From assembly GCA_946405435.1 (NCBI GenBank), contig CAMJHF010000002.1:124001-188000 (forward strand): a DNA stretch of 64,000 nt, given 5' to 3'. Below are positions 46,497-55,316 of the stretch, one piece after another. Within the stretch, counting starts at the first letter, position 1, and the number at the start of each line of letters is the position of its first letter. A model generated the notes under the pieces. The model made no database searches, had not been told where the DNA came from, and worked only from the letters and a program-made list of their open reading frames with translations. The DNA comes from an uncultured Bacteroidales bacterium. GTDB taxonomy: Bacteria; Bacteroidota; Bacteroidia; Bacteroidales; UBA932. The position numbers were made by a program, and so were the translations under genes.

Positions 46497-47315
46497 ATGA
46501 AGTTGTCGATAAAGGCGAAATTAACAATAAGTTTGTGCGCCATAGCGGTGATACTTTTGATTTCGGAGGTCATCTCTGTGTTGGAATACGCAAAAATGAG
46601 CAATTACGTTTCCAGCTTGATTGCCGACGATATCAGCAGTCTCAACACGGCCCACAAACTGGCCGATATCAGCAACAAGTACAACCTGGATATACTTGCC
46701 GTCATCGGAGACGATTCTGCGGCGGAAGTGCCCGAATTTGACCAGGAGTATTTCCTGTCTCACTGCGACAGTCTCCGCACGTCCATGGAGTCCAACGTTA
46801 TCCAGCCCCTGACAGACTCTGTAGTTTATGCGTGCTCGGCATATGTGCTGACGTCGCTGGAACTGCAGAATGTCCTGGATTCCTACTTCATAGACTCCCG
46901 CAGCTGGTATTTCAACCGCCTGCAGCCCAGTTTCGCACAGCTTTCTTCCGATATCGACGCCCTCGAAAAGGCCATCTACAACGACCTCGAGAAGAATTCA
47001 AAGACATTCGAACGGGGCTTTTACAGGAGTATCATCCCGGGAATCGTGGCCGTGGCCGTGGGACTGATGCTTGTTCTGATGCTGCTGCTTTTCGTCCTGT
47101 CCTATTATGTCAAGCCTCTGGGCAAGATGCTCGAAGGCCTGGACGGCTACAGGTCATACAACAAAAAATACACTTATACCTTCGAGGGGGATGATGAATT
47201 GCGAAAGCTGAACGACGGCATTTCGGAAGTCGTATCCGAGAATATGCAGCTTCGCAAGCGCCTCAAGGAGTTGAAGTCCAAGATGCAGGATGAATTGGAA
47301 GGGAATCAGCCGTAA
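46497..47315 (+). CDS. Membrane sensor-like protein with periplasmic helical domain and HAMP-like linker
   Basis: 272 residues. Membrane helix 1 (about 9-31, LTISLCAIAVILLISEVISV), a helical periplasmic domain of about 150 residues like the four-helix sensor of chemoreceptors and histidine kinases, membrane helix 2 (about 185-207, GIVAVAVGLMLVLMLLLFVL), then YYVKPLGKMLEGLDGY, which resembles a HAMP start, and a short coiled coil (ENMQLRKRLKELKSKM). No kinase or methyl-accepting output domain follows. It overlaps trkH by 26 bases, so it may regulate the potassium channel. Family not named. Confidence 0.7.
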   Translation: MKLSIKAKLTISLCAIAVILLISEVISVLEYAKMSNYVSSLIADDISSLNTAHKLADISNKYNLDILAVIGDDSAAEVPEFDQEYFLSHCDSLRTSMESNVIQPLTDSVVYACSAYVLTSLELQNVLDSYFIDSRSWYFNRLQPSFAQLSSDIDALEKAIYNDLEKNSKTFERGFYRSIIPGIVAVAVGLMLVLMLLLFVLSYYVKPLGKMLEGLDGYRSYNKKYTYTFEGDDELRKLNDGISEVVSENMQLRKRLKELKSKMQDELEGNQP

Positions 47316-48744
47316 CGTCGGGCTCGCCCTTCTGGTGAGCTCGCTTTTCATGTTCCTTTCGGTACTGGTATCGGTGCTGAACGGCAATGACAGTGCCCTC
47401 GCGGCGCTGATCATCAGCTTTACCATTACGTTCATAGTCGGTATTTTCCCCTTCATCTTTGTCCATACCACGCAGTCCATAACCCTCAAGGAAGGCTACG
47501 TCACCATAACTCTGGCGTGGCTGCTCTCGTTTGTGTTCGGCATGCTGCCATACGCCCTATGGGGCGGGCCTTTCACGGTCATGAACTCATGGTTCGAGAG
47601 CGTGTCCGGCTTCACCACCACGGGGTCCAGCATCCTGGACAACGTGGAGGCCCTTCCGCGCAGCCTTCTGTTCTGGAGGTCCAGTACGCATTTTATCGGC
47701 GGTCTGGGAGTAGTGGTGTTCCTGCTACTCATCATACCCGATTCCAGCCCGGTGAAGCTGCGCCTTGTCAACATGGAACTCGGCAGCCTGTCCCGTGGAG
47801 CCTATTCTGCGCGCACAAACCGCATCGTGTATATTTTTGCTTATGTGTATCTGGGTATCTTCGATTTGGCCCTTGTCCTGTATCTGCTTGCGGGAATGCC
47901 TCTTTTCGATGCCCTGTGCCATGCGATGAGCGTTACGGCGACAGGCGGATTCAGCACCAGGAACGCTTCCATAGGTGCTTTCAATTCCCGCTGGATCGAG
48001 GGAGCCACGATGCTGTGCATGTACCTCTCGTCGCTGCATTATGGTCTGCTTTACCTGACCATAGTCAAGCGTTCCCTCAAGCCGCTCAACAATCCTGTAG
48101 TCAAGTACTACACGGCCTCGATCCTGATACTTGCCCTTTTCCTTGGCATCGGGCTCAAGGCCTATGGCTATTACGACTCATGGGGAGATTCCCTCTGGAA
48201 TGGACTGTTCGAGACAATGTGCATTTCCACCACCACGGGATTCGCCACGCTCGACAACAGCACCTGGCCCGGACTCCTGTGCGCCATCATTTTGCTGCCG
48301 GCGGCGGTGTGTGCCTGTGCCGGGTCCACCTCGGGCGGTCTCAAGATAGACCGCATGTTGCTGACATTCAAAACTATAGGCCGCCATATAGGACGCATTC
48401 TCCATCCCTCTTCGGTCAATGAGGTGAAGTTCGGAGGACGTGTGCTCAGAGATGAGGACGTATCTCCGCATCTCCTGTACATTGTGATGTACGCGATTCT
48501 GCTTTCTCTGTCTATCCTGCTGACGCTGTGGGCCGGAATCGACTGGCAGAACGCCCTGGGCGCCTCCATCACCAGCCTGAGCAACGTAGGTCCGGCGCTC
48601 GGAGACATGGGGTCGCTCGGCACCTTTTCCGGTGCATCCGATGCGGCCAAGGCAGTGTTCACCATGGATATGTTTCTTGGCCGAATAGAGATATACCCGG
48701 TGCTGGCAGTAGTGGCTATGATCTTTGACAAGCGCAACCGCTGA
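47290..48744 (+). CDS. trkH: Potassium uptake protein TrkH/KtrB family
   Basis: 484 residues with four repeated M1-P-M2 units. The four pore-loop filters are visible: TTTGSSILD, TATGGFSTRN, TTTGFATLDN and SLSNVGPALG, each supplying the conserved Gly. It moves K+ (or Na+) across the inner membrane and normally needs the RCK protein TrkA or KtrA, which is absent here. Starts inside the sensor gene and ends on the first base of the helicase gene. Confidence 0.92.
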   Translation: MNWKGISRNVGLALLVSSLFMFLSVLVSVLNGNDSALAALIISFTITFIVGIFPFIFVHTTQSITLKEGYVTITLAWLLSFVFGMLPYALWGGPFTVMNSWFESVSGFTTTGSSILDNVEALPRSLLFWRSSTHFIGGLGVVVFLLLIIPDSSPVKLRLVNMELGSLSRGAYSARTNRIVYIFAYVYLGIFDLALVLYLLAGMPLFDALCHAMSVTATGGFSTRNASIGAFNSRWIEGATMLCMYLSSLHYGLLYLTIVKRSLKPLNNPVVKYYTASILILALFLGIGLKAYGYYDSWGDSLWNGLFETMCISTTTGFATLDNSTWPGLLCAIILLPAAVCACAGSTSGGLKIDRMLLTFKTIGRHIGRILHPSSVNEVKFGGRVLRDEDVSPHLLYIVMYAILLSLSILLTLWAGIDWQNALGASITSLSNVGPALGDMGSLGTFSGASDAAKAVFTMDMFLGRIEIYPVLAVVAMIFDKRNR

Positions 48745-50171
48745 TGGATTCCGGGAAACTGTACGAAGGATTTCTCAAGAGTCTCCCATACGAGGCCACA
48801 GCATGCCAGGATGCGCTTTTCCGTAAACTCGCTGATTTTCTGTGCTCCGACGATGGCGATATCTTCGTCATCAATGGATATGCAGGCACCGGCAAGACGA
48901 CGGCACTCTCCGCTGTGATTTCCAGCCTTCGGAAACTCGGAATAAAATCCATACTTCTTGCTCCCACCGGAAGGGCCGCCAAGGTGCTGTCGATAATGTC
49001 GGGCCGGCCTGCCAGTACGGTGCACAAGCATATCTACCGCCAAAAATCCGTCGGCAGCGATGGTTACGGCCAGTTTTCGCTGGCTCCCAACAAGGCGGTC
49101 CATACTCTTTTCGTGGTTGACGAAGTGTCGCTCATCGGGGTAGACAATTCCCAGCAGCAGACCAGCCTTTTCGGCTCCGGCAACCTGCTGTCGGACCTCG
49201 TCGATTTCGTGCGTTCCGGTAATGACTGCCGCCTCATCCTGCTTGGCGACGCCGCCCAGTTGCCGCCAGTCGGCCTTGAAGCCTCGCCTGCGCTTGTCCC
49301 GGAATTCATGGATTCTTTCGGCGGGGTGCAATCGGCTGTACTGCGGACCGTGGTGCGCCAGGCTGCCGGGTCTGCCGTGCTTCGCAATGCTACGCTTTTG
49401 CGGCATATGATAGAGGATGCGTCTCCCGACGACTGCTTCGACTCGCTGGGACTCGAGGCCTGTGAGGGCGGGGAAGTGGAACGCATATCGGGAGGACAGC
49501 TCCTTGAGGCGCTTTCAGATGCGTACGACAAATACGGATACGACGATACGATAGTGCTGTGCCGCTCCAACAAAAGGGCCATACGCTACAACCTGGGCAT
49601 CCGATCCCAGGTGCTCTACAAGGATGAGGAGCTGGCTCGCGGAGACAAGTTCATGATAGTCAAGAACTGCTATCAGTTTGTCCAGGACGTGGAAGAAATA
49701 GACTATATCGCAAACGGCGATGTGGCCGTTCTTCGCAAGATTTGGAATTACGAGGACCGTTACGGGCTGAGGTTCGCCGACGCTATACTCTCGTTCCCGG
49801 ATTATGACGATGCGGAAGTGCAGGCAAAGGTGTGCCTGGACACTCTCCGCAGCGAGTCGGCTTCGCTGACTTCGGAACAGCAGAACTCCCTGTATGCCGG
49901 CGTCAGCGCCGATTATGCCGACCGCGGCAGCAAAAAACGCATCTGGGAAGCGGTGCGCGAAGACCCCTATTTCAATGCCCTCCAACTCAAGTATGCCGAC
50001 GCCATCACATGCCACAAGGCGCAGGGCGGGCAGTGGAGCTGTGTGTTCATAGACAATCCCTTTTGGCAGGATTTTCAATCCGTTGAGGATCTGAAGTGGC
50101 TCTATACTGCCATGACCAGGGCTGTAGAAAAAGTGTATCTCGTCAATTTCAAGGACTCATTTTTCCTATGA
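48744..50171 (+). CDS. SF1 DNA helicase, RecD/Dda-like
   Basis: 475 residues. Walker A GYAGTGKTTALSAV (about 45), motif Ia LAPTGRAAKV, Walker B LFVVDEVSLI, motif III GDAAQLPPVG, and the C-terminal UvrD-C2 region with TCHKAQGGQWSCVFID and motif VI YTAMTRAVEKVYLV. It is one of the short helicases that in Bacteroidetes are annotated as AAA family ATPase or RecD-like. Role in repair is likely but not shown. Its first base is the last base of trkH. Confidence 0.87.
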   Translation: MDSGKLYEGFLKSLPYEATACQDALFRKLADFLCSDDGDIFVINGYAGTGKTTALSAVISSLRKLGIKSILLAPTGRAAKVLSIMSGRPASTVHKHIYRQKSVGSDGYGQFSLAPNKAVHTLFVVDEVSLIGVDNSQQQTSLFGSGNLLSDLVDFVRSGNDCRLILLGDAAQLPPVGLEASPALVPEFMDSFGGVQSAVLRTVVRQAAGSAVLRNATLLRHMIEDASPDDCFDSLGLEACEGGEVERISGGQLLEALSDAYDKYGYDDTIVLCRSNKRAIRYNLGIRSQVLYKDEELARGDKFMIVKNCYQFVQDVEEIDYIANGDVAVLRKIWNYEDRYGLRFADAILSFPDYDDAEVQAKVCLDTLRSESASLTSEQQNSLYAGVSADYADRGSKKRIWEAVREDPYFNALQLKYADAITCHKAQGGQWSCVFIDNPFWQDFQSVEDLKWLYTAMTRAVEKVYLVNFKDSFFL

Positions 50172-51229
50172 ACGGAGGATTTGCAGATCAGCTGAGGGAA
50201 CTTGAACAGAAAAGACGCAGCAAACTCGCATCCAAGCTGCCGTCCTGGGCGGAGTATGATATCGAGGTACCTGATTCGCTTAATTTTCAGCAGTGCTCGT
50301 CTGAAGTTACCGCCCGCTACAAGGCTTCACTGGCCGGAGAAGGCCTTAGGGTGGCGGACCTCACCGGCGGGCTCGGGGCGGATGCCTGGGCATTTTCTCT
50401 ATGCTCGCAGGCCGTGTGGTACAACGAGCGCAATCCGGCCCTGTGCGCCTGCGTGGAGCGTAACTTTGCTTCCATGGGAATTAAGAACATCGCGTTCAAC
50501 AATTTCGAAATCAGCCCGGAAGCAACTGACTGGAAGCAGGCGCTGAAAGGATTCGCTCCGGACCTGATATATCTTGACCCCGCCCGCCGGGACGCTTCGG
50601 GAAAGAAGATCTTCCTTCTTGAGGAGTGTTCGCCGGATGTGCTTTCACTTATGCCCTTGCTGCTGGAGATGGCTCCGCAAGTGATGGTCAAGGTGTCGCC
50701 CATGGCCGACCTTACCATGCTCCGGCGGCGCCTGGAAGGCGTTTTGTCGGCCCTTCATGTGGTGGGTGCGGAGGGAGAGTGCAAGGAAATCCTGTGCCTC
50801 TGCTCAAAGCGCCCCTCAGGGGAGCCCCGGGTGATCCTTTACGAAAACGGACACTCTTTTTCGGGAACTTATGGCCCGGAAGAGGCCCCTGGAAAAGAAA
50901 AGCTATTTTTCTTGCCGTCTGCGGCACTCACAAAGTCGGGTCTCGGTCCCGAGATCAGCACGCGGGTTTTCGACGAAGAGCTTGCACACTTCGGAAAGTT
51001 CTTCCGCATCGTCGAGGATATTCCGTTCAGTTCATCGGCTATAAAGACCCTTGGGCGTCGCTATCCGCAGGCGGAGGTCACCGCCAGGGGAGTCAGGGTG
51101 TCTTCGGACGAACTGCGCCGCCGTATGGGACTAAGGCCAGGCGGACAGATACACATCTTCGCCTGCACCATAGGCTCGGAACGCCGCCTTGTCGTGTGCA
51201 GCAGCCTTACGGCGCCAGCAGGTGCTTAG
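50168..51229 (+). CDS. SAM-dependent methyltransferase with THUMP-like domain
   Basis: 353 residues. Class I SAM fold with motif I VADLTGGLGADAWAFS and motif IV YLDPARRDASGKK, followed by a C-terminal domain (KTLGRRYPQAEVTARGVRVSSDELRRRMG) that I recognise as the THUMP-like domain of Bacteroidetes RNA methyltransferase candidates. The likely substrate is RNA. Start in the helicase stop (ATGA); convergent 23-base overlap with the peptidase gene. Confidence 0.82.
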   Translation: MNGGFADQLRELEQKRRSKLASKLPSWAEYDIEVPDSLNFQQCSSEVTARYKASLAGEGLRVADLTGGLGADAWAFSLCSQAVWYNERNPALCACVERNFASMGIKNIAFNNFEISPEATDWKQALKGFAPDLIYLDPARRDASGKKIFLLEECSPDVLSLMPLLLEMAPQVMVKVSPMADLTMLRRRLEGVLSALHVVGAEGECKEILCLCSKRPSGEPRVILYENGHSFSGTYGPEEAPGKEKLFFLPSAALTKSGLGPEISTRVFDEELAHFGKFFRIVEDIPFSSSAIKTLGRRYPQAEVTARGVRVSSDELRRRMGLRPGGQIHIFACTIGSERRLVVCSSLTAPAGA

Positions 51230-53030
51230 TCCAGAACAGGTGGTCTGAGGCCAGGTCGTGGGCGTGCTGGTATCCGCGGTAGCCGTGCATTCCGTCCGGA
51301 TATATCATCAGTTCGAACTGGATGCCTGCCTTCTGCAGGGCGTCGACCAGCTGCAGCGTATTCTGGAAGTGGACGTTGTCATCTCCGGTGCCGTGGGTAA
51401 GCTTCAGGGCAGGAATGCCGTTGTGAAGGCCTGTGGTCTTGCGTATGGCGCAATTTCCTACCCATGTCAGCACGCTGGCCTCGGCATAACCGTCCGGATT
51501 TGCAGCGGGGGTGTCCATGAAACGTTCGGTGTAGTGGGAGTCATAGAGTTTCCAGTCGTACACGCCGCCGCCGGCAATCCCGCAGCAGAAGTACTGGGGG
51601 TAGCGCAGGACGAGCATCGAAGTGGTGGTGCCTCCGAACGAGAAGCCTTCGACTCCTATCCTTCCGCCGTCGACGTAGGGGAGCGACTGGAGACACTTGG
51701 CCCAGGCGATGTAGTCATCAAGCTCGGGCACCGTCATCCTGCCGAATGCCTCGTCCATGCCTTTCCGTCCGTTTTCGCCGGAGGACCTGGGGTCTACCAC
51801 GATGTAGATTATGCCGTTCTCCCAGCACCAAGAATCGGAAGCGTCGCGGCTGTTCCAGTAGTCCCTGACATAGGGGGTTCCGGGGCCGCCGTACAGCTGC
51901 ATGACCACGGGATACTTTTTGCCCGGATCGAAATCTTTGGGCAGCGACATGAGCCCGTACAGGTCGAATCCGTTGTTGTCAATTTGTACGATTTGCGGGT
52001 AAGGACGCTCTTCGGAACTCTCTTCAATGGGAGGGAAATCCTTGACTTTCAATGCGCTGCCGCTGACTGTCGTCCACGGGCTGCGGGCGGTTGACACCAT
52101 GGCCTCGAAATGCTTGCGGTCTGGTGATATCTTGGCCGTGGCGGTGTACAGCGCCGGGTCGGTCAGAGTGTAAATGCGGCCTTTCTTGTCCAGCCTGTAG
52201 AGCGTGGGGTGTATGCGGGAATCCCTTTTGGCGATGAACCATAAGTTGCCTTTTCGGGCATCATATTCCAGCAGCTGGATGTCCCAGTTGGGGCCGTCGG
52301 TAAGTCGCCTGAGGCTGCCGTCGTATCCGAGGAAATAGATCTGCTCCCAGCCTGTCTCGAAGTTTCGGGCCATCAGAAGTCCTTTCTCGGTGAACAGCAT
52401 GCCCTCAATCCAGGTGACCCAAGTGGGGTAGCTTTCAGAGTAGACCTGGCGCCGGCTTCCGTCGCGGGCGCTTACCGCGAATACTTCCAGCAGGTTCTGG
52501 CGCCTCGGCATGCGGCTTACGAACAGTTCGTCCGATTCCGGGCCCCAGAATGGAGTTCCGAAATACTGGTCCGGATCTTCCTTGAAGTCGGCCCAGGTGA
52601 TGCCGGATCCAATGTCTGCGATGCCGATGCGCACCGAAGGGTTCTCTTCGCCTGCCTTAGGGTAGCGGGTGAGGGAGAGTTTCCCGTCCTGTCCGAAGGG
52701 GGAGTAGATGGGAAACATCGGCACCCTGCTGTTGTCGAAGCGGTAGAAGGCGAGTTTGCGCGAGTCGGGACTCCACCAGAACGCACGGTACTTGGAGGGA
52801 CGGCCGAAAATCTCTTCGTAATACACCCAGGAGGCGTATCCGTTGAGTACGAGCTCGCTGCCGTCAAAGGTCAGGCGGGTTTCTTCTCCGTCGGCTGTTT
52901 TTCTGACCCAGAGGTCATTTCCGCGGGTAAATGCCACCATCGAAGAATCGGGCGAGGGGGTGACGTTGATGTCCTGTGCGTGCGCAACGGCGCATGCAAA
53001 TAAAAATAATGCAGTCAGATAACGTTTCAT
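51207..53030 (-). CDS. S9B dipeptidyl peptidase IV-like, short form
   Basis: 607 residues with signal peptide (KRYLTALFLFACAVAHAQ). Beta-propeller with FWWSPDSRKLAFYRFDNS and the substrate-N-terminus motif ASWVYYEEIFGR (the Glu pair of DPP-IV); alpha/beta-hydrolase domain with nucleophile Ser in GVEGFSFGGTT, Asp in HGTGDDNVHF and His in PDGMHGYRG. Compared with the usual length of about 720, roughly the first 100 residues of the propeller are missing, although the signal peptide is intact. It removes dipeptides from peptides in the periplasm. Promoter box five bases before the ATG. Confidence 0.9.
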   Translation of the reverse strand: MKRYLTALFLFACAVAHAQDINVTPSPDSSMVAFTRGNDLWVRKTADGEETRLTFDGSELVLNGYASWVYYEEIFGRPSKYRAFWWSPDSRKLAFYRFDNSRVPMFPIYSPFGQDGKLSLTRYPKAGEENPSVRIGIADIGSGITWADFKEDPDQYFGTPFWGPESDELFVSRMPRRQNLLEVFAVSARDGSRRQVYSESYPTWVTWIEGMLFTEKGLLMARNFETGWEQIYFLGYDGSLRRLTDGPNWDIQLLEYDARKGNLWFIAKRDSRIHPTLYRLDKKGRIYTLTDPALYTATAKISPDRKHFEAMVSTARSPWTTVSGSALKVKDFPPIEESSEERPYPQIVQIDNNGFDLYGLMSLPKDFDPGKKYPVVMQLYGGPGTPYVRDYWNSRDASDSWCWENGIIYIVVDPRSSGENGRKGMDEAFGRMTVPELDDYIAWAKCLQSLPYVDGGRIGVEGFSFGGTTTSMLVLRYPQYFCCGIAGGGVYDWKLYDSHYTERFMDTPAANPDGYAEASVLTWVGNCAIRKTTGLHNGIPALKLTHGTGDDNVHFQNTLQLVDALQKAGIQFELMIYPDGMHGYRGYQHAHDLASDHLFWTKHLLAP

Positions 53031-53035
53031 CACCA

Positions 53036-53043
53036 CAAAAATA
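53036..53043 (-). promoter_or_regulatory. -7 promoter box of the DPP-IV-like gene (TATTTTTG)
   Basis: TAnnTTTG box five bases before the ATG; 23 bases from the divergent box at 53067. Confidence 0.75.
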
Positions 53044-53066
53044 ACGATATTCCGCCAAAAAATGAC

Positions 53067-53074
53067 TATATTTG
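53067..53074 (+). promoter_or_regulatory. -7 promoter box of the NatAB-like operon (TATATTTG)
   Basis: TAnnTTTG box, about 30-base leader before ATG 53109. Confidence 0.75.
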
Positions 53075-53108
53075 GAGATTAAATATAAATTCGAACAATT
53101 GTATAGAA

Positions 53109-53963
53109 ATGGCAATAATTGAATGTAAGGAAGTCTGTAAAAACTTCGGAGAGAAAGTAGCTCTCGACCATGTGAGCCTGGAGATTCCCGAAGGACGGAT
53201 TTTCGGCTTGCTGGGCCCCAACGGAGCAGGCAAGACGACGCTTATCCGTATTATCAACAGGATCACGATCCCGAATGCGGGAGAGGTGTTTTTCAACGGC
53301 GCCCCCATTACCCAGGATGACGTCTCTCGCATAGGCTACATGCCGGAAGAACGCGGCCTGTACCGCAAAATGAAAGTTGGCGAACAGGCCATGTATCTGG
53401 CCCGTCTGAAGGGCATGAGCACCGCGGACGCCCGCAAGTCGCTGAAAGAATGGTTTGTGCGCTTCGGCATCCAGGACTGGTGGGAGAAGAAAGTGGAAGA
53501 ACTCTCCAAGGGCATGGCCCAGAAACTCCAGTTCATCACCACCGTCGTTCACAGGCCTTCCCTCATGATACTGGACGAGCCTTTTTCCGGCTTCGATCCC
53601 GTAAATGCCGACGTGATACGCAAGGAGATCCTCCGCCTCAAGGAAGAGGGCGCGACGATAATCCTCTCCACCCACAATATGGAATCCGTCGAGGAGCTCT
53701 GCGATGACATAGCCCTTATCAACAAAGCGCGTCTCGTCATTACCGGAGGCGTCGCTCAGATTCGCCGCGAGTACGGCAACAACAACGTCGAGCTTGTTTA
53801 CACCGATGCCGACGGCCGCCATACCGAGGTCCTCCCCCGCGAGACCGACGGAACCTCCACCCTGCAGAACTATATTTCCAAGGGGGTGACTATCAATTCT
53901 TACAAGGAGCTTATGCCCCGCATGAACGATATTTTCATCAAACTAGTCACTGAAAAGCAATGA
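53109..53963 (+). CDS. ABC transporter ATPase, NatA-like
   Basis: 284 residues. Walker A GPNGAGKTT, signature ELSKGMAQKLQF (LSKGM variant common in NatA-type exporters), Walker B LMILDEPFSGFDPVNAD and H-loop LSTHNMESVEELCDD. The C-terminal 70 residues are the DUF4162-type tail. Partner of the following permease, whose start overlaps it by four bases. Confidence 0.9.
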   Translation: MAIIECKEVCKNFGEKVALDHVSLEIPEGRIFGLLGPNGAGKTTLIRIINRITIPNAGEVFFNGAPITQDDVSRIGYMPEERGLYRKMKVGEQAMYLARLKGMSTADARKSLKEWFVRFGIQDWWEKKVEELSKGMAQKLQFITTVVHRPSLMILDEPFSGFDPVNADVIRKEILRLKEEGATIILSTHNMESVEELCDDIALINKARLVITGGVAQIRREYGNNNVELVYTDADGRHTEVLPRETDGTSTLQNYISKGVTINSYKELMPRMNDIFIKLVTEKQ

Positions 53964-55315
53964 ACCTGAATACAACCGGAATCATCATCAGCAGGGAGTA
54001 CCTCAACAAGGTCAAGAAGAAAAGCTTCCTGATTACCACCTTTCTGGTGCCCGTGCTCTTTGCGGCGCTGGCGCTCCTTCCCACGCTAATCATGCTTGGC
54101 ACCAAGGAGAGTGCCAAGACGATCGCCGTTGTGGACCGGTCCGGCATAGTGGCTCCCGCCCTGGAGAATTCGGAAACGGCCACTTACTCGATCGTTGAGG
54201 ACGCAGACATTGACGCCCTCAAGCTTTCGCTGAAAGAAAAGGGCTATGACGGCCTGCTCGTCATATCCGAACTGGATGCCGAAGCCAGGACAGTCAGTGC
54301 CGACATTTATTCTTCCAAGCCCCTGGGCATGGACCTCAGCGAGAACATCAATTCCAAGATCAATTCTGCCGTTGAAAGCTGGCGTATCGAACAGTCGGGC
54401 GTGGACAATCTCAAGGAAATCATGAAGGACGTCAAGGCGAATGTCCGCCTGCGCTCCTATACACTGGATGAAGAGGGCAAGGAAAAGGTCTCTGAATCAG
54501 GTGTTTACATGATGGTATCCATGATCCTCGGCATGATTATCTATATGTTCATCGCACTGTTCGGCGGAATGGTGATGTCCTCTGTAATCGAAGAGAAGGC
54601 CAGCCGCGTGGTCGAGGTCCTTGTCAGTTCCGTCAAGGCTACGGAACTGATGTTCGGCAAGATCATAGGCGTTGCACTGGTCGCCCTTACCCAGTTCTTC
54701 CTGTGGATCGTGCTCACCCTTGCCATAGTCGGCATCGTGGGCGCCGTGTCGGGCCAGAACCTTCTGGGCGGACAGGATACTGCAGAGCTGGTGCAAACCG
54801 TGGGCGGCGTGAGCGCCGAGCAGGCGGAGGCTGTGACCGAGGCCCTCTCCGACGGGGGAGAAGCCAATGTGATTCTCTCTACGATTGGCAATCTTCCTTT
54901 CGGCCGCATAATCATATGCTTCGTGCTTTTCTTCATATTCGGCTACATGCTGTACGCTTCGCTGTTTGCCGCAATCGGTTCGGCAGTGGAGAACGAGGGC
55001 GATTCGCAACAGCTCCAGATACCTCTCACAATACCGCTGCTGCTGGGATTCTTTATCGCCATCTATGCTTTCAAGGCCCCCGACAGCGCCCTGGTGTTCT
55101 GGGGTTCCATGATTCCTTTTACTTCGCCTATCGTCATGCTAGCCCGCCTGCCTTTCGGCGTTCCGGTATGGGAAATCGTGGTTTCCATCGTCCTGCTCAT
55201 TCTGACTTTCGCCGCCTGCGCATGGATATCCGCCAAGATCTACAAGGTAGGTATCCTGATGTTCGGCAAGAAGTCCACCTGGAAAGACCTTTGGAAATGG
55301 CTCAAACAAAAATAA
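53960..55315 (+). CDS. ABC-2 type permease, NatB-like
   Basis: 451 residues. First membrane helix at about 25-45 (FLITTFLVPVLFAALALLPTLI), a large extracytoplasmic domain (about 50-180), then five further helices, including MMVSMILGMIIYMFIALFG and the family's EEKASRVVEVLVSSVKATELMFGK loop after it. NatAB exports sodium or drugs in Bacillus; the substrate here is unknown. One base separates it from the next lipoprotein gene. Confidence 0.88.
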   Translation: MNLNTTGIIISREYLNKVKKKSFLITTFLVPVLFAALALLPTLIMLGTKESAKTIAVVDRSGIVAPALENSETATYSIVEDADIDALKLSLKEKGYDGLLVISELDAEARTVSADIYSSKPLGMDLSENINSKINSAVESWRIEQSGVDNLKEIMKDVKANVRLRSYTLDEEGKEKVSESGVYMMVSMILGMIIYMFIALFGGMVMSSVIEEKASRVVEVLVSSVKATELMFGKIIGVALVALTQFFLWIVLTLAIVGIVGAVSGQNLLGGQDTAELVQTVGGVSAEQAEAVTEALSDGGEANVILSTIGNLPFGRIIICFVLFFIFGYMLYASLFAAIGSAVENEGDSQQLQIPLTIPLLLGFFIAIYAFKAPDSALVFWGSMIPFTSPIVMLARLPFGVPVWEIVVSIVLLILTFAACAWISAKIYKVGILMFGKKSTWKDLWKWLKQK

Positions 55316-55316
55316 G

